From NCBI RefSeq assembly GCF_051622035.1, contig NC_135357.1, positions 36,811,691 through 36,875,690 of the forward strand: a stretch of DNA of 64,000 nt. Direction: 5' to 3'. This document shows, in pieces, positions 23,754 to 35,400 of this stretch (position 1 is the first letter of the stretch; each line of letters starts with the position of its first letter). This DNA comes from Arctopsyche grandis (Eukaryota > Arthropoda > Insecta > Trichoptera > Hydropsychidae). Position numbers and translations under genes: made by a program. Below the pieces are notes generated by a model, which saw only the letters and a program-made list of their open reading frames with translations, did not search any database and was not told the origin of the DNA.

Positions 23754-26700
23754 TTAGATCGGATCCGGTGTTGCGAGGTATCGCGCTAATCTGTTGACGT
23801 GCACCACCAGATACCGGGAGTTCCCTGTTTCCCGGCGGATCCGATAGACCACGTCGCTGATCCTCTTAATAATCCGGAACGGACCTTCCCAAGGGGGCTG
23901 GAGTTTAAGGGTGCGACCGGGCTTCTTGGCTGGGTTGTGCAACCAAACGCGATCGCCCTCTTCGTATCGTGGTTCCCAGATCCTCCCGTCGTAAGCCGCT
24001 TTCATTCTTTTATGCGTCTTCTGGAGGTGTTTCCGAGCGAATTTGTGCGTTTCCGCCATCCCTTCTATGAGATTTTGGACGTATTTGTGGGCTGATTGCT
24101 CGGGTATACTGTCCGGGGGTCCGCCGTAAATAAGTTGGGGCGGAAGGCGCATTTCCCTGCCGAACATCATCAGGGCTGGCGACTCTCCTGTCGCGTCGTG
24201 TGGGGTTGAGCGGTAAGCCATGAGGAACGGGGACAGCATCGTGTCCCAGTCTCGTTCTGCCTCCTCGTCGTAGTAGGACAGGAATTTCCGGAGGTATCCA
24301 AGTAGAGTGCGGTTTAACCTCTCGATCATCCCGTCCGACTGAGGGTGGTAAGGGGTCGTCCGAGTTTTGCAGATGCCCAATTTATCCAGCGTTTCGGCAA
24401 AGACTCGGGCTTCAAAATTACGGCCTTGATCGGAGTGCAGTTCTCGAGGTGTGCCCAGTTTGGCGAAGACATGGGTTACTAGGGCTTCCGCTACCGTTTC
24501 CGCCTCTTGGTCCGGTAAGGGAATGGCTTCTGGCCACTTTGTGAAGTAATCAGCGGCCACTAGCACGTAACGGTTCCCCCTATTGGTAACCGGTAGTGGT
24601 CCCAATATGTCGATCGCCATTCGGTCCATCGGTGCCCCTGACACGTATTGCCGCATGGCCGCCCTGTTCCTCGTATGTGGTCCGTTTTGCGCTGCACACC
24701 TGGGGCATTTTTCGCACCATTTTATAACGTCGGGGCGGCATGTTGGCCAGTAGTATCGGCGGCGGACATTCTTTAGCGTTTTATTGACGCCGAAGTGTCC
24801 GCCAGTCGGGGAACTGTGCATCTCCCATAGGATTTCATTTGTGTGGCTCTCGGGAATGACCAATTGCAGGATCTGACGCTCGCCGTTTGGGCTTTCCCAT
24901 CGCCGGAAGAGCTGACCCTGGTCGACAGTTAGTGCGTCCCACTGGGCCCATAGAATCCGAACTTCGGGTTCTTCTGCCGAAACTTCTTCCCACAGTGGTC
25001 GTCTCCCGGACTCTTTCCAGGCGATGAAGCGTGAGATTGTGGAGTCGGTGGCCTGAAGACTTTGTGGGTTCCCTAGAGTGACGAGTTTAGCTTCGGGTGC
25101 TATTTGCTCACTCTCTATTTTCGCGCATTTCGGGCAGTCTGGGTCACATGGACGTCTAGAGAGGGCGTCGGCGTTGCCGTGTTTCTTCCCTGCTCGATGC
25201 TGTACGTCCATGTGGTACTGTCCCAGTCGTTGCAACCAGCGGGCCCATTGACCTTCAGGTTTTCTGAAGCTGCGGAGCCACGTCAGTGCGGCGTGATCGG
25301 TTCGGAGTGTGAAGGGGCTTCCGTACAGGTAGTGGTGGAAGTGCTCTACTGCGTCGACGATGGCGAGCAGCTCTTTCCGGGTGACGCAGTAGTTCCGTTC
25401 CGGTACCTTCAAGGTGCGACTATAGTACCCGATCACCTTCTCCTCGCCGTCTTGAACTTGGGAGAGCACGGCTCCGATGGCATGTTGACTGGCATCCGCG
25501 TCCAGAATATAGATTCCCTCGGGTCGGGGGAATGCCATTGTTTCCGCATTTGTCAGAGCGTTTTTGAGGGCATTGAAGGCATGCTCGCAGTCTTGGTCCC
25601 ACGTGAAGACTGTTTTCTCCTCCGTGAGACGATGCAGTGGTTTCGCCGTTTGCGCAAACCCTTGCACAAACCTCCGGTAATAGGTGCAGAGGCCTAAGAA
25701 GCTGCGGAGTTGTGCCTTCGATTTGGGGGTGGGCCACTCTCTCACGGCTTTTGTCTTCTCTGGATCCGTGCAGACGCCGTGGGAGCTGATTTTATGGCCA
25801 AGGAAGCAGACCTCATTCCTAAACAGCTGGCACTTCCGCGTATTTACTTTGAGTCCGACCGCAAGTAGGCGTTTGAGGACCGTCTGGATGTGTTCCAAGT
25901 GGGCCTCCGGGGTCGGACTAAATATTATGATGTCGTCGAGGTATACCAAGGTTGATCCGGTCAGGTCGCCGAGAATGTCTTCCATTAGCCGGGAGAATGT
26001 GGCAGGCGCGTTGCAGAGGCCGAAAGGCATAACACGGAATTGGAACAGACCAAATTCAGTGGTAAAGGCGGTTTTTGGTCGGTCTTTCTCTTCGACTGGG
26101 ACTTGCCAAAAACCACTCTGCAGGTCCAACGTCGAGAAGAATTTGGCGCCCGCGAGTCTGTCTAGGACGTCGTCCATTCGTGGCATCGGGAACGAGTCTT
26201 TCGTTGTCACGGCGTTTAACCGACGATAGTCAACGCAGAGGCGCAACTCGCCGGTCTTTTTCGTGACCAATACGATGGGGGAGGCCCAGGGACCGGCTGC
26301 TGGTTCGATTATTTGTCTTGTCAACAAGTCGTTGATGAGGGACCGTACCTCTGTCTTCTTGTGCAGCGGTATTCTGCGAGGGGCCTGTTTGATGGGGGCG
26401 GCGTCGCCGCTATTTATTCGATGGCTCCCTTTATGGACTTGGCTTAAGTCCCGTTCGCTTTGGGCGAAGGCTTGTCGATGCTGGAGGAGGGAGTTGACGA
26501 TCGTCGACCGTTTTCCAGGTGGTAGGTCGATGATAGCAGCGTCCAGTTGGCGGGGCAGGTCGTCTTGTCGCTTTCCGTTCAGTTCGTGTCTTTTTATTTC
26601 CTGACACGAATGGACTGAACTTACTGGTCGATGGGGCGCAATGTCGTTCCGGAAAGTGACCCTTGTCATGGTTCCTCCCAGTTCGACGATCGTATTGAGG

Positions 26701-27161
26701 TGGCGCAGGAGATCCATCCCCATGATGACCTCTGAGGAGAAATCAGTGACGGCAAATTTCCATCTCGCTTGTGTGCCTTTAATTGCCAACGTAGTCTCGG
26801 CCCATACGTAGATCGCTACGTGTCGACCGTCTGCGACTCGTATTCTTTCCCTTTTGTCGTTCACCCTTTTTCTATGTTCGCGGGGAATTTTGGCGAACAG
26901 TTTGCTGGAGATAACGGAGACGCTTGCCCCGGTATCCAACAGTACCCTACATGGTACTCCTCCGATCTCGCCTTCGGTGTCTAATACGAAAGGTGAGTCG
27001 CCGACGCTCCCTAACACTGGGACGGGCTTTTCTTCGTCTTCGATGATCAGTCCTGCCCGTGTGGAACTGACCATTATTCTTTTCCCGACTGGGATCGCAC
27101 CTCTTCCTCGTCGGAGGCGTTCTCGACTGCCCGTACCTTCGGACAGTTCCGCCCGCGACAT
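23754..27161 (-). CDS. pol: Gypsy pol polyprotein
   Basis: Long open frame with the usual Gypsy order: aspartic protease, reverse transcriptase, RNase H, zinc-binding and core integrase. It overlaps the end of gag in another frame, as in families that use programmed frameshifting to make Gag-Pol. The domain order places it in Ty3/Gypsy and not Copia, where integrase precedes RT. I do not assign a clade. Confidence 0.95.
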   Translation of the reverse strand: MSRAELSEGTGSRERLRRGRGAIPVGKRIMVSSTRAGLIIEDEEKPVPVLGSVGDSPFVLDTEGEIGGVPCRVLLDTGASVSVISSKLFAKIPREHRKRVNDKRERIRVADGRHVAIYVWAETTLAIKGTQARWKFAVTDFSSEVIMGMDLLRHLNTIVELGGTMTRVTFRNDIAPHRPVSSVHSCQEIKRHELNGKRQDDLPRQLDAAIIDLPPGKRSTIVNSLLQHRQAFAQSERDLSQVHKGSHRINSGDAAPIKQAPRRIPLHKKTEVRSLINDLLTRQIIEPAAGPWASPIVLVTKKTGELRLCVDYRRLNAVTTKDSFPMPRMDDVLDRLAGAKFFSTLDLQSGFWQVPVEEKDRPKTAFTTEFGLFQFRVMPFGLCNAPATFSRLMEDILGDLTGSTLVYLDDIIIFSPTPEAHLEHIQTVLKRLLAVGLKVNTRKCQLFRNEVCFLGHKISSHGVCTDPEKTKAVREWPTPKSKAQLRSFLGLCTYYRRFVQGFAQTAKPLHRLTEEKTVFTWDQDCEHAFNALKNALTNAETMAFPRPEGIYILDADASQHAIGAVLSQVQDGEEKVIGYYSRTLKVPERNYCVTRKELLAIVDAVEHFHHYLYGSPFTLRTDHAALTWLRSFRKPEGQWARWLQRLGQYHMDVQHRAGKKHGNADALSRRPCDPDCPKCAKIESEQIAPEAKLVTLGNPQSLQATDSTISRFIAWKESGRRPLWEEVSAEEPEVRILWAQWDALTVDQGQLFRRWESPNGERQILQLVIPESHTNEILWEMHSSPTGGHFGVNKTLKNVRRRYYWPTCRPDVIKWCEKCPRCAAQNGPHTRNRAAMRQYVSGAPMDRMAIDILGPLPVTNRGNRYVLVAADYFTKWPEAIPLPDQEAETVAEALVTHVFAKLGTPRELHSDQGRNFEARVFAETLDKLGICKTRTTPYHPQSDGMIERLNRTLLGYLRKFLSYYDEEAERDWDTMLSPFLMAYRSTPHDATGESPALMMFGREMRLPPQLIYGGPPDSIPEQSAHKYVQNLIEGMAETHKFARKHLQKTHKRMKAAYDGRIWEPRYEEGDRVWLHNPAKKPGRTLKLQPPWEGPFRIIKRISDVVYRIRRETGNSRYLVVHVNRLARYLATPDPI

Positions 27162-28114
27162 TGTGGGCTTCCGCAGTTTCGGCAGTTCCTTTGCCCTTGC
27201 CAGGGCGGTCTGTTGCCGTTACGGCCCTCCGCTTGCCAGGGAGGTCTGTGACCGTTACGGCCCTCTGCTTGCCAGGGAGGTCTGCTGGCGTTTCGAGCTG
27301 CGGTATTGAAGTGAGGCTGGTGGTCTTGGGCTGGTCTGTTGGCCGCCCCCCTCCCTTGACTCCTCAGCCGTTTCGCATCCCTCGCGTGTTTTGCGAGCCG
27401 TAACAGCTCCTGCAGTGGGGTCTTCGGATCTGCGGTGAAGACGGCAGCGCGGATATCCTCGTCGTGAAACGACAATATGAGGAGTATCTTGTCTAGGACG
27501 TCCAACGGGATAGGCTCTGGAAAGGCCTCCATCCTTTTTCGACGGATGTCCGCGAACCGAGCTTCTATGTCGTCGTTGTTGCGGATCGACGGGGAAATTA
27601 GGTCACGGAATGCGTCGTACGGGTGTGGCGAAGATTTGAAACGCTTCACCAGCCTCTCCCTCAGCTCCTCGTACGCTTCGTACGCTTCTTTCGGTACTTC
27701 GTCGATGAGGAATATTCTCGCTTGACCTCGTAGAGCGAGAATGAGTGAGTTTGCCGTCGGTTCGCAGCGTAGGGCTCGTGACACGATTTCAAATTCGCGG
27801 ATGAATCGTTCTACGTCGCCCGTTCCGTCGAAAACAGGAAGCTCGGTCGGTTGCTTGTGGATGGTGCTTCCTAGCATGGGGTCGGTGACAGGTCGTGGAG
27901 TAGCGTCGTTTCTGCATACTGATGACGAGGGACTCAGTGTGCTCGCCGGAACCGCTGGGACCCTCGTTGAAGGGCTTGCCGGAATCGCTGGCGTGCGTGT
28001 TGTGGTGTCCCTCTCGAGAAGCGCGACGAGTCGCGCCATCTGCTCCTCCAGACGTTCCACACGTGATGGTTCGTCCAACTGGTGAGGAGATGCCTGTCTC
28101 CTTTTTGGGGGCAT
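27074..28114 (-). CDS. gag: Gypsy gag
   Basis: 346 codons: a charged N-terminus, a Ser/Pro/Thr-rich linker, a retrotransposon gag capsid-like central part (FIREFEIVSRALRCEP region) and a C-terminal Gly/Asn/Arg-rich stretch with a cysteine cluster in place of a textbook CCHC knuckle. It overlaps pol by 88 bp. Confidence 0.9.
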   Translation of the reverse strand: MPPKRRQASPHQLDEPSRVERLEEQMARLVALLERDTTTRTPAIPASPSTRVPAVPASTLSPSSSVCRNDATPRPVTDPMLGSTIHKQPTELPVFDGTGDVERFIREFEIVSRALRCEPTANSLILALRGQARIFLIDEVPKEAYEAYEELRERLVKRFKSSPHPYDAFRDLISPSIRNNDDIEARFADIRRKRMEAFPEPIPLDVLDKILLILSFHDEDIRAAVFTADPKTPLQELLRLAKHARDAKRLRSQGRGAANRPAQDHQPHFNTAARNASRPPWQAEGRNGHRPPWQAEGRNGNRPPWQGQRNCRNCGSPQCRGRNCPKVRAVENASDEEEVRSQSGKE

Positions 28115-28166
28115 CTTTGCGTGGTGTATTCCTTTTGCGGCTCAGGTCAAACACTTCTGACACCAG

Positions 28167-28397
28167 TGTAACGTGGGGTGAAGTGGGTGGCTTTGACTGA
28201 ACAGGGAAAGACCAGCAGAGATGGGAGTCTAAAGGAAACGACAGTTCTCAGAGAAAGCTGTGGTCCGACTCGACTTCCGAAGGAAAGGGCGCTTCTTTTA
28301 TAGCTGAGAAAGTAGCGGTACTTTCTCCCACTCCCCAGCATCCGAGGGCGGGGGTAGTTTCCCCCCCACTCCTTCGGCTGCGGGGGCGTACGTTACA
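28167..28397 (-). repeat. Gypsy 5' LTR
   Basis: 231 bp, apparently identical to the LTR at 23399-23629. The CTGA duplication follows at 28398. Confidence 0.95.
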
Positions 28398-28604
28398 CTG
28401 ACTTTTTGAGTTATTTTCGAAAAATAATAACACAATATTTTGAACACCGTTAGTCCTATCGAACTGAAAAAGTATCGGTAACTGAAATTCTTATCGATAC
28501 AACGGAATTTTTAAGTCGACCGGAAATGGTACCTCCCCTTTTAGGTGTGTCCTCTTATTTTTTAAGTTTTTGAATTCAATTATCTCCCAAACCGCTAACC
28601 GAAT

Positions 28605-29132
28605 CAAAAGCTTTTAAATTGATAATTTCATTGATAATAATATCAGATTTTGAATTCAAGGTGAGCTTAATTTGAAGATTGTCTCTTTCCAGTATTGTTT
28701 ACAACATACAAAAAACCCCACATCTTTGAATATTCGTTTAACTGTTCGAATTTAAGATATTTTTTTAGGATCATAATTGCACGTAAACAGTTAGAATCTT
28801 CAAGCGATATATTGAAGCTGAAAATAGTGTAAACGATCTTTGGAGAATATCGAAAAAAGTTTGCAATGTTACTATAGATTTCGCAACGTCGCATAGCACA
28901 AGATTTAAATTGTGGCTGCCACAGGGAAACGTTAATTGTAAACAAAAGGGAATGCGCCTTCACCCAATGAATAGAATTTTCCGAGTACAAATGCTTGAGT
29001 TTAGAAAGTAGAGGCACCTTTGGCGCTCTAATTTTAAATTTTATAGTGCTTTTATCGCATCAAGCGGCGCCCTAACTTATTTGGCGCCCTCGGGCATCGC
29101 CCGACCCAGCCCCCCCCCTAAAACCGGCACTG
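28605..29132. mobile_element. hAT-like nonautonomous element, partial
   Basis: The right end reads CCTAAAACCGGCACTG. Internal sequence matches the better-bounded copy at 60692-61167 (shared TCATTG-TAATAATATCAGATTTT block). The left end was not resolved. It abuts an old Gypsy LTR piece at 29133. Confidence 0.65.
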
Positions 29133-29243
29133 AACGTGGGGGTGAAGTGGGTGGGTTTGACTGCACAAGAAAAGACCAGCAGAGATGGGAGTCCAAAGGA
29201 AACAACAGTCCTCAAAGAAAGCTGTGTTCCAACTCGACTTCAG
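29133..29243 (-). mobile_element. Old partial Gypsy LTR
   Basis: About 110 bp resembling the outer part of the 231-bp LTR with many differences. Broken and clearly older than the element at 23399-28397. Confidence 0.8.
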
Positions 29244-29459
29244 CTATTATTGGGCGGGCTATTTTAGATAGGTTGTGGTTATTTGGAGGTACTATATCTG
29301 CGACAGGAGCAAAGCCTTCTGCGCATGCTTATTATCCGATTATAATTTCTTACATTTAATGTATGCTAGACTTGTTTAATCAATCGTTCATTATACACGA
29401 GGCAAATAAATTTCGATTTATATAATTTAGCTAATTTGCGGCTTGTACTTGTATGTAGG

Positions 29460-29661
29460 CAGTGCCAGTTTTAGGGGGGGGGGGCTGGGTCGGGCGGCGC
29501 CCGAGGGCGCCGAACGATGCGCTAAGGGCGCTTTAAAATTTAAAATTAGAGCGCCAAAAGCCATTCAAAATTTTAGATTAAAGCGCCAAAGGCGAAAGTT
29601 CTTTCTAAGGGTGTTTAGAAAAAAATGCCCGAGGACGCCATCGGGTGTAAGGCCGGCACTG
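29460..29661. mobile_element. hAT-like MITE with 8-bp duplication
   Basis: 202 bp with ends CAGTGCC...GGCCGGCACTG, flanked by the exact 8-bp duplication TATGTAGG (29452-29459 and 29662-29669). It is GC-rich near the ends (GGCGCC-rich) and noncoding. Same family as 60692-61167. Confidence 0.9.
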
Positions 29662-29674
29662 TATGTAGGTATTA

Positions 29675-30480
29675 AGGTCTGTTCATACCTAGTCAGCACG
29701 TACCGACTTCGGCAGGTATCCGGCCGTACGAAAAGTATTCTTTGGTATATTTTGTATGGGTATATTCATACCAACCGTCACGTTTACGCCACGGCAGGCT
29801 TACAGCTGTACCCGACATTTCCTGTTCATACCTTACAGCAACATCCGCCAACGTATCGTATCCGTTTTTTTGGCCATCGTGGAAATATACACGCGAATTA
29901 CGTGCCATGAGTCTGCCGCTTTGCTGTTTTGAACCAATTATCGATAGTGACAGTTGACAGCTGTTCAATCTTTCGACAAGGTTTTGGCGCAAATATTAAA
30001 AAAAAAAATTAAATTTTTTTATGGAAATATTTAAAAAAAATTTGTCCATCATCCACAAGCTCCTTATACAGTCTCCAAAACTCTCCTTCGGTTTTTCTAT
30101 TTTTTAACATAGGATGCACATCAAAACGCATCCGTGCTTTTTTATTGCCTTCTTGAGCTTCTTCTTCCAACAACAGCGCGATTATACATAATTTTTCGTT
30201 CGATAAACGTCGAAATATTTGTGCTGACTTGTATTCTGACGCGTAGCTACGAATGCACGTGTATGCATTCATATTGTAAGTACTCGACAATACGACGTAA
30301 GCAATATTGCGCCGTATCGTCATGGCCTCTAGTGTATAAGTAAGCCGATTTTGCCTTGCACTCGGCCAAATTGCTGTAAACGTGACGTGACCGCGACGTG
30401 TAGGCAGATATGAATAGAAATTTAATAAAATGACATATTTTAAACGGAGTCGTGCAGTGCTGTTAAGTATGAACAGACCT
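29675..30480 (-). mobile_element. PIF/Harbinger element with transposase N-terminus
   Basis: 806 bp with terminal repeats AGGTCTGTTCATAC flanked by TTA on both sides (29672-29674, 30481-30483). On the minus strand (about 30010-30323) it encodes the N-terminal region of a HARBI1-type transposase (VHPMLKNRKTEGEFWRLYKE, FFKYF). The catalytic part is missing, so this is an internal-deletion derivative. A truncated sister copy ends at 37207, and a small scrap lies at about 44320-44365. Confidence 0.8.
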
Positions 30481-30483
30481 TTA

Positions 30484-30922
30484 TACGTTGTATGTGATAA
30501 TAATTATCTATCAAATAATAATATTAACTAATTTGGATTATATTTTTTACTCTACGTCACTTTATGAGTTCGAACTAAATTTTAAGAGGTTTAAATCAAT
30601 ATTTTAACAGTAAACACGCTGACAGTGACAGTTGCAGTCGCAGATATAGTACCTGCAAATAGCCACAATCATTTTAGATATGTCGATTTGACATTAAATT
30701 TCGTTTTGAAATTTGTCGTATAATTTATTTTACAGCCGTGCCAAAATTATTATCCCATTTTAAAATAAGAGTCGTATTTAATTTGTAAGTACATACATAA
30801 AAAAATCTACAATACGAAAAAAAAAAAAAAACTTTATTTTGATGGCTGTCAAACTAGTTGTTACAGCCACCTTAAGAAGAGCGCGAGATCGTATATTTGA
30901 CAGTTGAGAATTGACTTCAGAT
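30484..30922. other. Upstream region of Orc6
   Basis: AT-rich with a poly(A) run near 30820. It presumably holds the Orc6 promoter. No TATA box or other gene was recognised. Confidence 0.4.
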
Positions 30923-32017
30923 ATGAGTGGTTTGGCTTTGGAACGTATGGCCTTGCGGCTTGGCCTTCGTGAGCAACCTCTGATCAGGTCAGTACTATCC
31001 ATCATCAGCATATCAAATAACTCTTGGCACTAACGACCTTCCGTTTCCAGGAAAGCCAACGAGTACGAAAGACTATTGAAACTAAAGCTAATTGGCAATA
31101 ATAAAATAAGCGATTCCGTTCAAGCGATCATATGTTTGGATTTCGCCGCACTTCAATTCAACGATTCATTCGACTCGGTATCAAAATTTCATTTGAATTT
31201 TTACTTGACATTAAATAATAGTTTCTTTATATGTATCAATGGCCTTCACAGGATTTGGCTCTCAAATTAGCCGGAGTGAGAAAGGCTGTTTATGGTAATT
31301 ACAAACGAACTGTCGGGAAGCTTCTAGGCATTGACGACATTGTCAGTGTTAATAGCCTATGCGTTCAATACGGATGCAGCAATAACATCCAAGATCTCGC
31401 CGTTGATATTCTAAAATACTACCAAGACAATACCGTTGAGGTGATTCGGATATGTAAATTTTGAAATATGTACAATACTTACATATAATATACTTATAAT
31501 TTTATTCGATTGCGTAGAACTGTGATTGGAATCATCCGCAGTATCCATGTATGGCAGTTTATAAAGCTTGCAAGTTAGTATTGTTATCAATTCAAACAAT
31601 GTGAGTATTAGAATCGATGTAAATTTGACTTATATTTACAGATTAGAGAAGGTGAAAATTTCGAAAAGTAAATTTTTAGTTAGCAGTCGTTTGAAGTCTG
31701 CCCAGTGGAATGATCTCGATGCAAAGTGGACTAAAGTCATCGAAAAAGGCAACTTTCATGCCAGGACGGAAGGTTGTAAAATGAAGAAAAAAGACGACAC
31801 AACATCGATCAAAGATATCGATAAGGGTATGAAATCTAATATATATATATATATGTATAAATTTTATAAACGTTTTGTTACAAATATAAAGGGATGATCT
31901 ATTGTTTTTCTAGCAAATAAAATGAATCAAACAGTTAAAGAACAGAGCACGTTTGTCGAAGATTATGAAACTTGGAAAAGAAGAATTTTAGAACAGGCTC
32001 GTAAAGATATAAAATAA
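30923..32017 (+). CDS. Orc6: Origin recognition complex subunit 6 (6 exons)
   Basis: Exons by GT-AG junctions and conserved frame: 30923-30987, 31051-31177, 31252-31440, 31518-31600, 31642-31826, 31914-32017. They total 250 codons, close to human (252) and Drosophila (257) ORC6. Starts MSGLALERMALRLGL. The two TFIIB-like cyclin folds include KANEYERLLKLK, VQAIICLDFAA, LALKLAGVRKAVY, HPQYPCMAVYKACK and FLVSSRLKSAQWNDL. The C-terminal helix ETWKRRILEQARK matches the conserved segment that joins ORC6 to the rest of ORC. It binds DNA at origins and helps load MCM; in Drosophila it also acts in cytokinesis. Intron 4 is only 41 bp. Converges on eco. Confidence 0.95.
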
Positions 32018-32471
32018 ATGTCGTTTGTCGAAAACTGTTAATTATTTATTATCATTATTTTAAAATAAATTCTATTACAATTGTTTCATAAAATACAAGT
32101 CAAAACATGCACAAAACAACTACATCGGAGAATCAATTCTCAATAATAAATAACATTCATACAAATATTTCAATAATCATCACAATATCATTTTGTAAAA
32201 ATAATAAAAACTGGTATTACATTAAAAACGTGTAAAAACATGTACTATTTGGTCCCGTTCAAAACAATTACAATCGGTAGATGCATAAATTTTCGAATTC
32301 AAATCAATTTTGATAATACACCCAAAATCGATTAAGACGCCATTTACTTATGCATCAATCCAAAAATAACAACCGGTCGAATTAAACATCAATTACAAAT
32401 TTACAAAAGACATTATATTATACAAATTAAAAGACTTTGAGCACTGGTTAAATTTGGCAACATCGTACAAA
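32018..32471. other. Spacer between convergent Orc6 and eco
   Basis: 454 bp holding both 3' UTRs. AATAAA-type signals occur just after Orc6 (near 32062). Nothing else seen. Confidence 0.5.
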
Positions 32472-35400
32472 TCACTTCAAATATATAAAGAAATCAGGTG
32501 TGCCAAAGTATTTCTCGGCGAACGATCGTCCCATGGCCGTCGGAGAGCTGAACGCTATCTCGTCGCAGAGCAGCACGTGGCCAAACATGAAATTGGCACG
32601 CATCGAGTTCAACAGATTCGTCGCTATCCGCTTGCGACGGTGAGCCTTGTGCGTCCATATCCTGGAAACTCCACACCTGAAACAAGATACCGATGAAACA
32701 ATCGACTACCACTTTGAGAAGACGCATTCAACAACATAAACGTACTTGACGGGATACAATTCGGTGCTGCAGCATTCGACGTCTTTCTCTCGGATAGACT
32801 TGTTGGCTTGCATCAATCCCTCGGCCACCAAACATCCGACTATCTGCTTCTTCTCGATGTATAAATAAATCTAAATACAAATTAAACCATTATTTACGTC
32901 TCCTTGTTTCCGTATTATTATATCATCGACTGCTCACTTTGTAGGCTTTCTCCGATTGCAGCGGGACTGCAAATCCCAGCTGAGGGTTGACGACTCGCTC
33001 TAACACGTTGTGTACTCTTTGCCAGTGCGATGCCGGATCGCCTGGAGACACCACGATGGTTCGACCTTCGCCCCATCGTCCGCAGAGCCTCTCCGACTTC
33101 CAACCCTGAAATGTGAAAGTGTAAATCAAAGCGAGCGCTCACTCACTCGACAAAACCATTAAGAGATGATCGAATCTTACATTGAAGCGTAGAATATCCG
33201 CAGACGTGTGATGCATCAAATGATCGGCCTCATCCATGGCATCTCCAATCTATAATAAACGCAACGCAGATTAATTACGTCGCAACAGTCGTTACAGATG
33301 AAAATTTTCACGTGTTTCAACTTACTTGATATATTACACCGCACTCGTTACATTCGGTAGCGCCGAACCTCTTTTGTCCCGCATCTATCAAATACTGGTC
33401 TCTGATGGAAGTCCGTATCTTCTTGCTGAGAGTCGTCGGCGTTTTGGTCGCTTTCGGGCGATCTAACGGTGGAGAATCGTGTTTAAATTGTTGTCGCGGT
33501 TTGAATATTGGAACGATTCAATTCAAAATGACGGGCTTTACCAGGTAATAATCTATGCTGGTGATGGTTCGGCGAATCCGACTTGTTAAATAGAGGAAAC
33601 AGCTTCTGACTGACTGTGCTGGATTCGATTGGAAGCGTTCTGTTCGTTAATAATACCGGTTGCGGACTGGTCAATACTAAATCTGAAATGAAAAGAACAC
33701 TACATTGAACTCAAGGAGTCATTTTATCATTTCCAACAAAAGGATCGGCTTATCTGTCATAAACATTATTCGATTATGCGTTTATATAAAAAAAAATCAT
33801 CTCTCGGAAGACACTGCTGCAGAGTAATCAATGCCACTTGTAAAAAATCATCAAACACATCAAAATCCAAACAATAATTCAATGTCTATGACCAACCAGA
33901 TGTCATGGAGCACATTTGAGCGGTGGGAGAAAGTAGCATTTCAGGGTTTATATTGTTTGTCTTGGCAATTTCGACGATATTCTTCTCGATCTGCTGAAGT
34001 TCCGTATCGATGTTGTGTGGTAGGATTGAATCATCTGAAACGAAACGTTAGACATGAAACATCTAGTCGACAAACATACATTAATATACAACATAAAAAA
34101 ATAGAAACCCATCATTTCGGAATCCTCGACGAGAATATACCCTCCGTTTACTGGTAAGAATTGAAAGTTGCCGTCGAAACGTTGATTGTTTGAGTCGGAA
34201 ACGTAAGCAGTGTCCGTCGATTCGGTTTCGATCAAGTCAATCGAAGACGTGGCTTCGCTATGCATAGAAGATAAGTCGTCGCTCTTAAACGAACGCGACT
34301 GCAAAAGTTTTTCAGCGTTTTCAATACTCCTATAGACTTCGTCGGACTGTCGCAGAACCTGAGGTTCGGTCGTCGGAACGTCTTCTTCACACCACTGATT
34401 CAACAGACTGTCGATTGCGGACTTTTCCGATAATTCTGCAAACGAATACAATATAGTACGGTGTGTTTATTTAAAGTTAGCATTTAAAGCTAATATGTAC
34501 TCACCCTCGTTATCGTCGTTTAACAAGTCGGCCACGTCTTTTTCCATCGTGCTATATAGTTCGGAGACGTTCTTACTGACTGCAGCTTCAATTTTGTATT
34601 TTATTCTACGCTCCGGTAGATATAGCTTTCCGCTTTTCATTCGTAGCTTCATGTGAGGCAATTTGATAAAAGCCTTCACTTTCTTGGATTTCCGAGAGGA
34701 CTTGAAGAATTTGTTACTGCTAGGGATTTCCTCCTCTTCTTCAATGCCGTCGTCGGATTCTTCCGATGGCATCTCTGAGCCGTCGATCGAATGGTCGGCG
34801 TTCGACTGAATCTGCTGAATAAGTGACCCCACATCTTTAAGTTCAGAAAAACTCTGAGGATTGTTATCCGACTTGGCGCTCTTCATGAACTCTTCAATGT
34901 AATTGTTCAGCGGAGAATTCTCAATGAGTTCCAACGACAATTTCAAAGCTTGCGTCTTGGACAAGTTCGATTTTCTATTCTGTTTGGGTTTCCGAATACC
35001 GTGACGGACTCCTCGATTCATTTCTCCTTTCTTGCGATGCCTTAAATAGCTGTTGTTTATCATCGAATGATGCCGTGTTGGTTTCTTGTCTGTTTTAGTT
35101 GCTATTGGACTATTAATCGAACAAGTGTTGTGTTGTTCACCGAAAGTCTTTTCGGTTTTAGAATAAAACGACTTTACAGGTATGACGCTGTTCGGACTGG
35201 TGCTGCTAAAGAGCGACAGTCTGACTTTGGGTGGGTCTGATCTCGAATGTTTGGAATACGGTGCAGGATTGAGCTCGCTGTCCGGTTGATGTGGACGTTT
35301 CTTAGCTTCGGAAGAGTTACAGGCGGGATTGGGGCTCGCGTTGGACGTTTCGGGAACGAGTGAACGTCGGCTGTGACTCGCTCGTCTCGGGGGCGAATTA

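Larger units (their letters stand above)
23399..28397 (-). mobile_element. Ty3/Gypsy LTR retrotransposon, looks whole and very young
   Basis: 4,999 bp on the minus strand: two 231-bp LTRs (TGTAACG...CGTTACA), a primer-binding-like TGGTGTCAGAAG next to the 5' LTR, gag, pol, and a purine tract before the 3' LTR. It is flanked by the exact 4-bp duplication CTGA (23395-23398 and 28398-28401). The two LTRs appear identical by eye, so insertion was very recent. No env-like gene is seen. Older LTR pieces of the family occur at 5766-5880 and 29133-29243. Confidence 0.97.

Noticed and set aside
31838-31856. TA-repeat run near the end of Orc6 exon 5
   Set aside because: Ordinary dinucleotide repeat at the start of the intron; no special role visible.
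33831-34157. Plus-strand frame over eco
   Set aside because: Antisense to conserved eco exons whose phases fit exactly.
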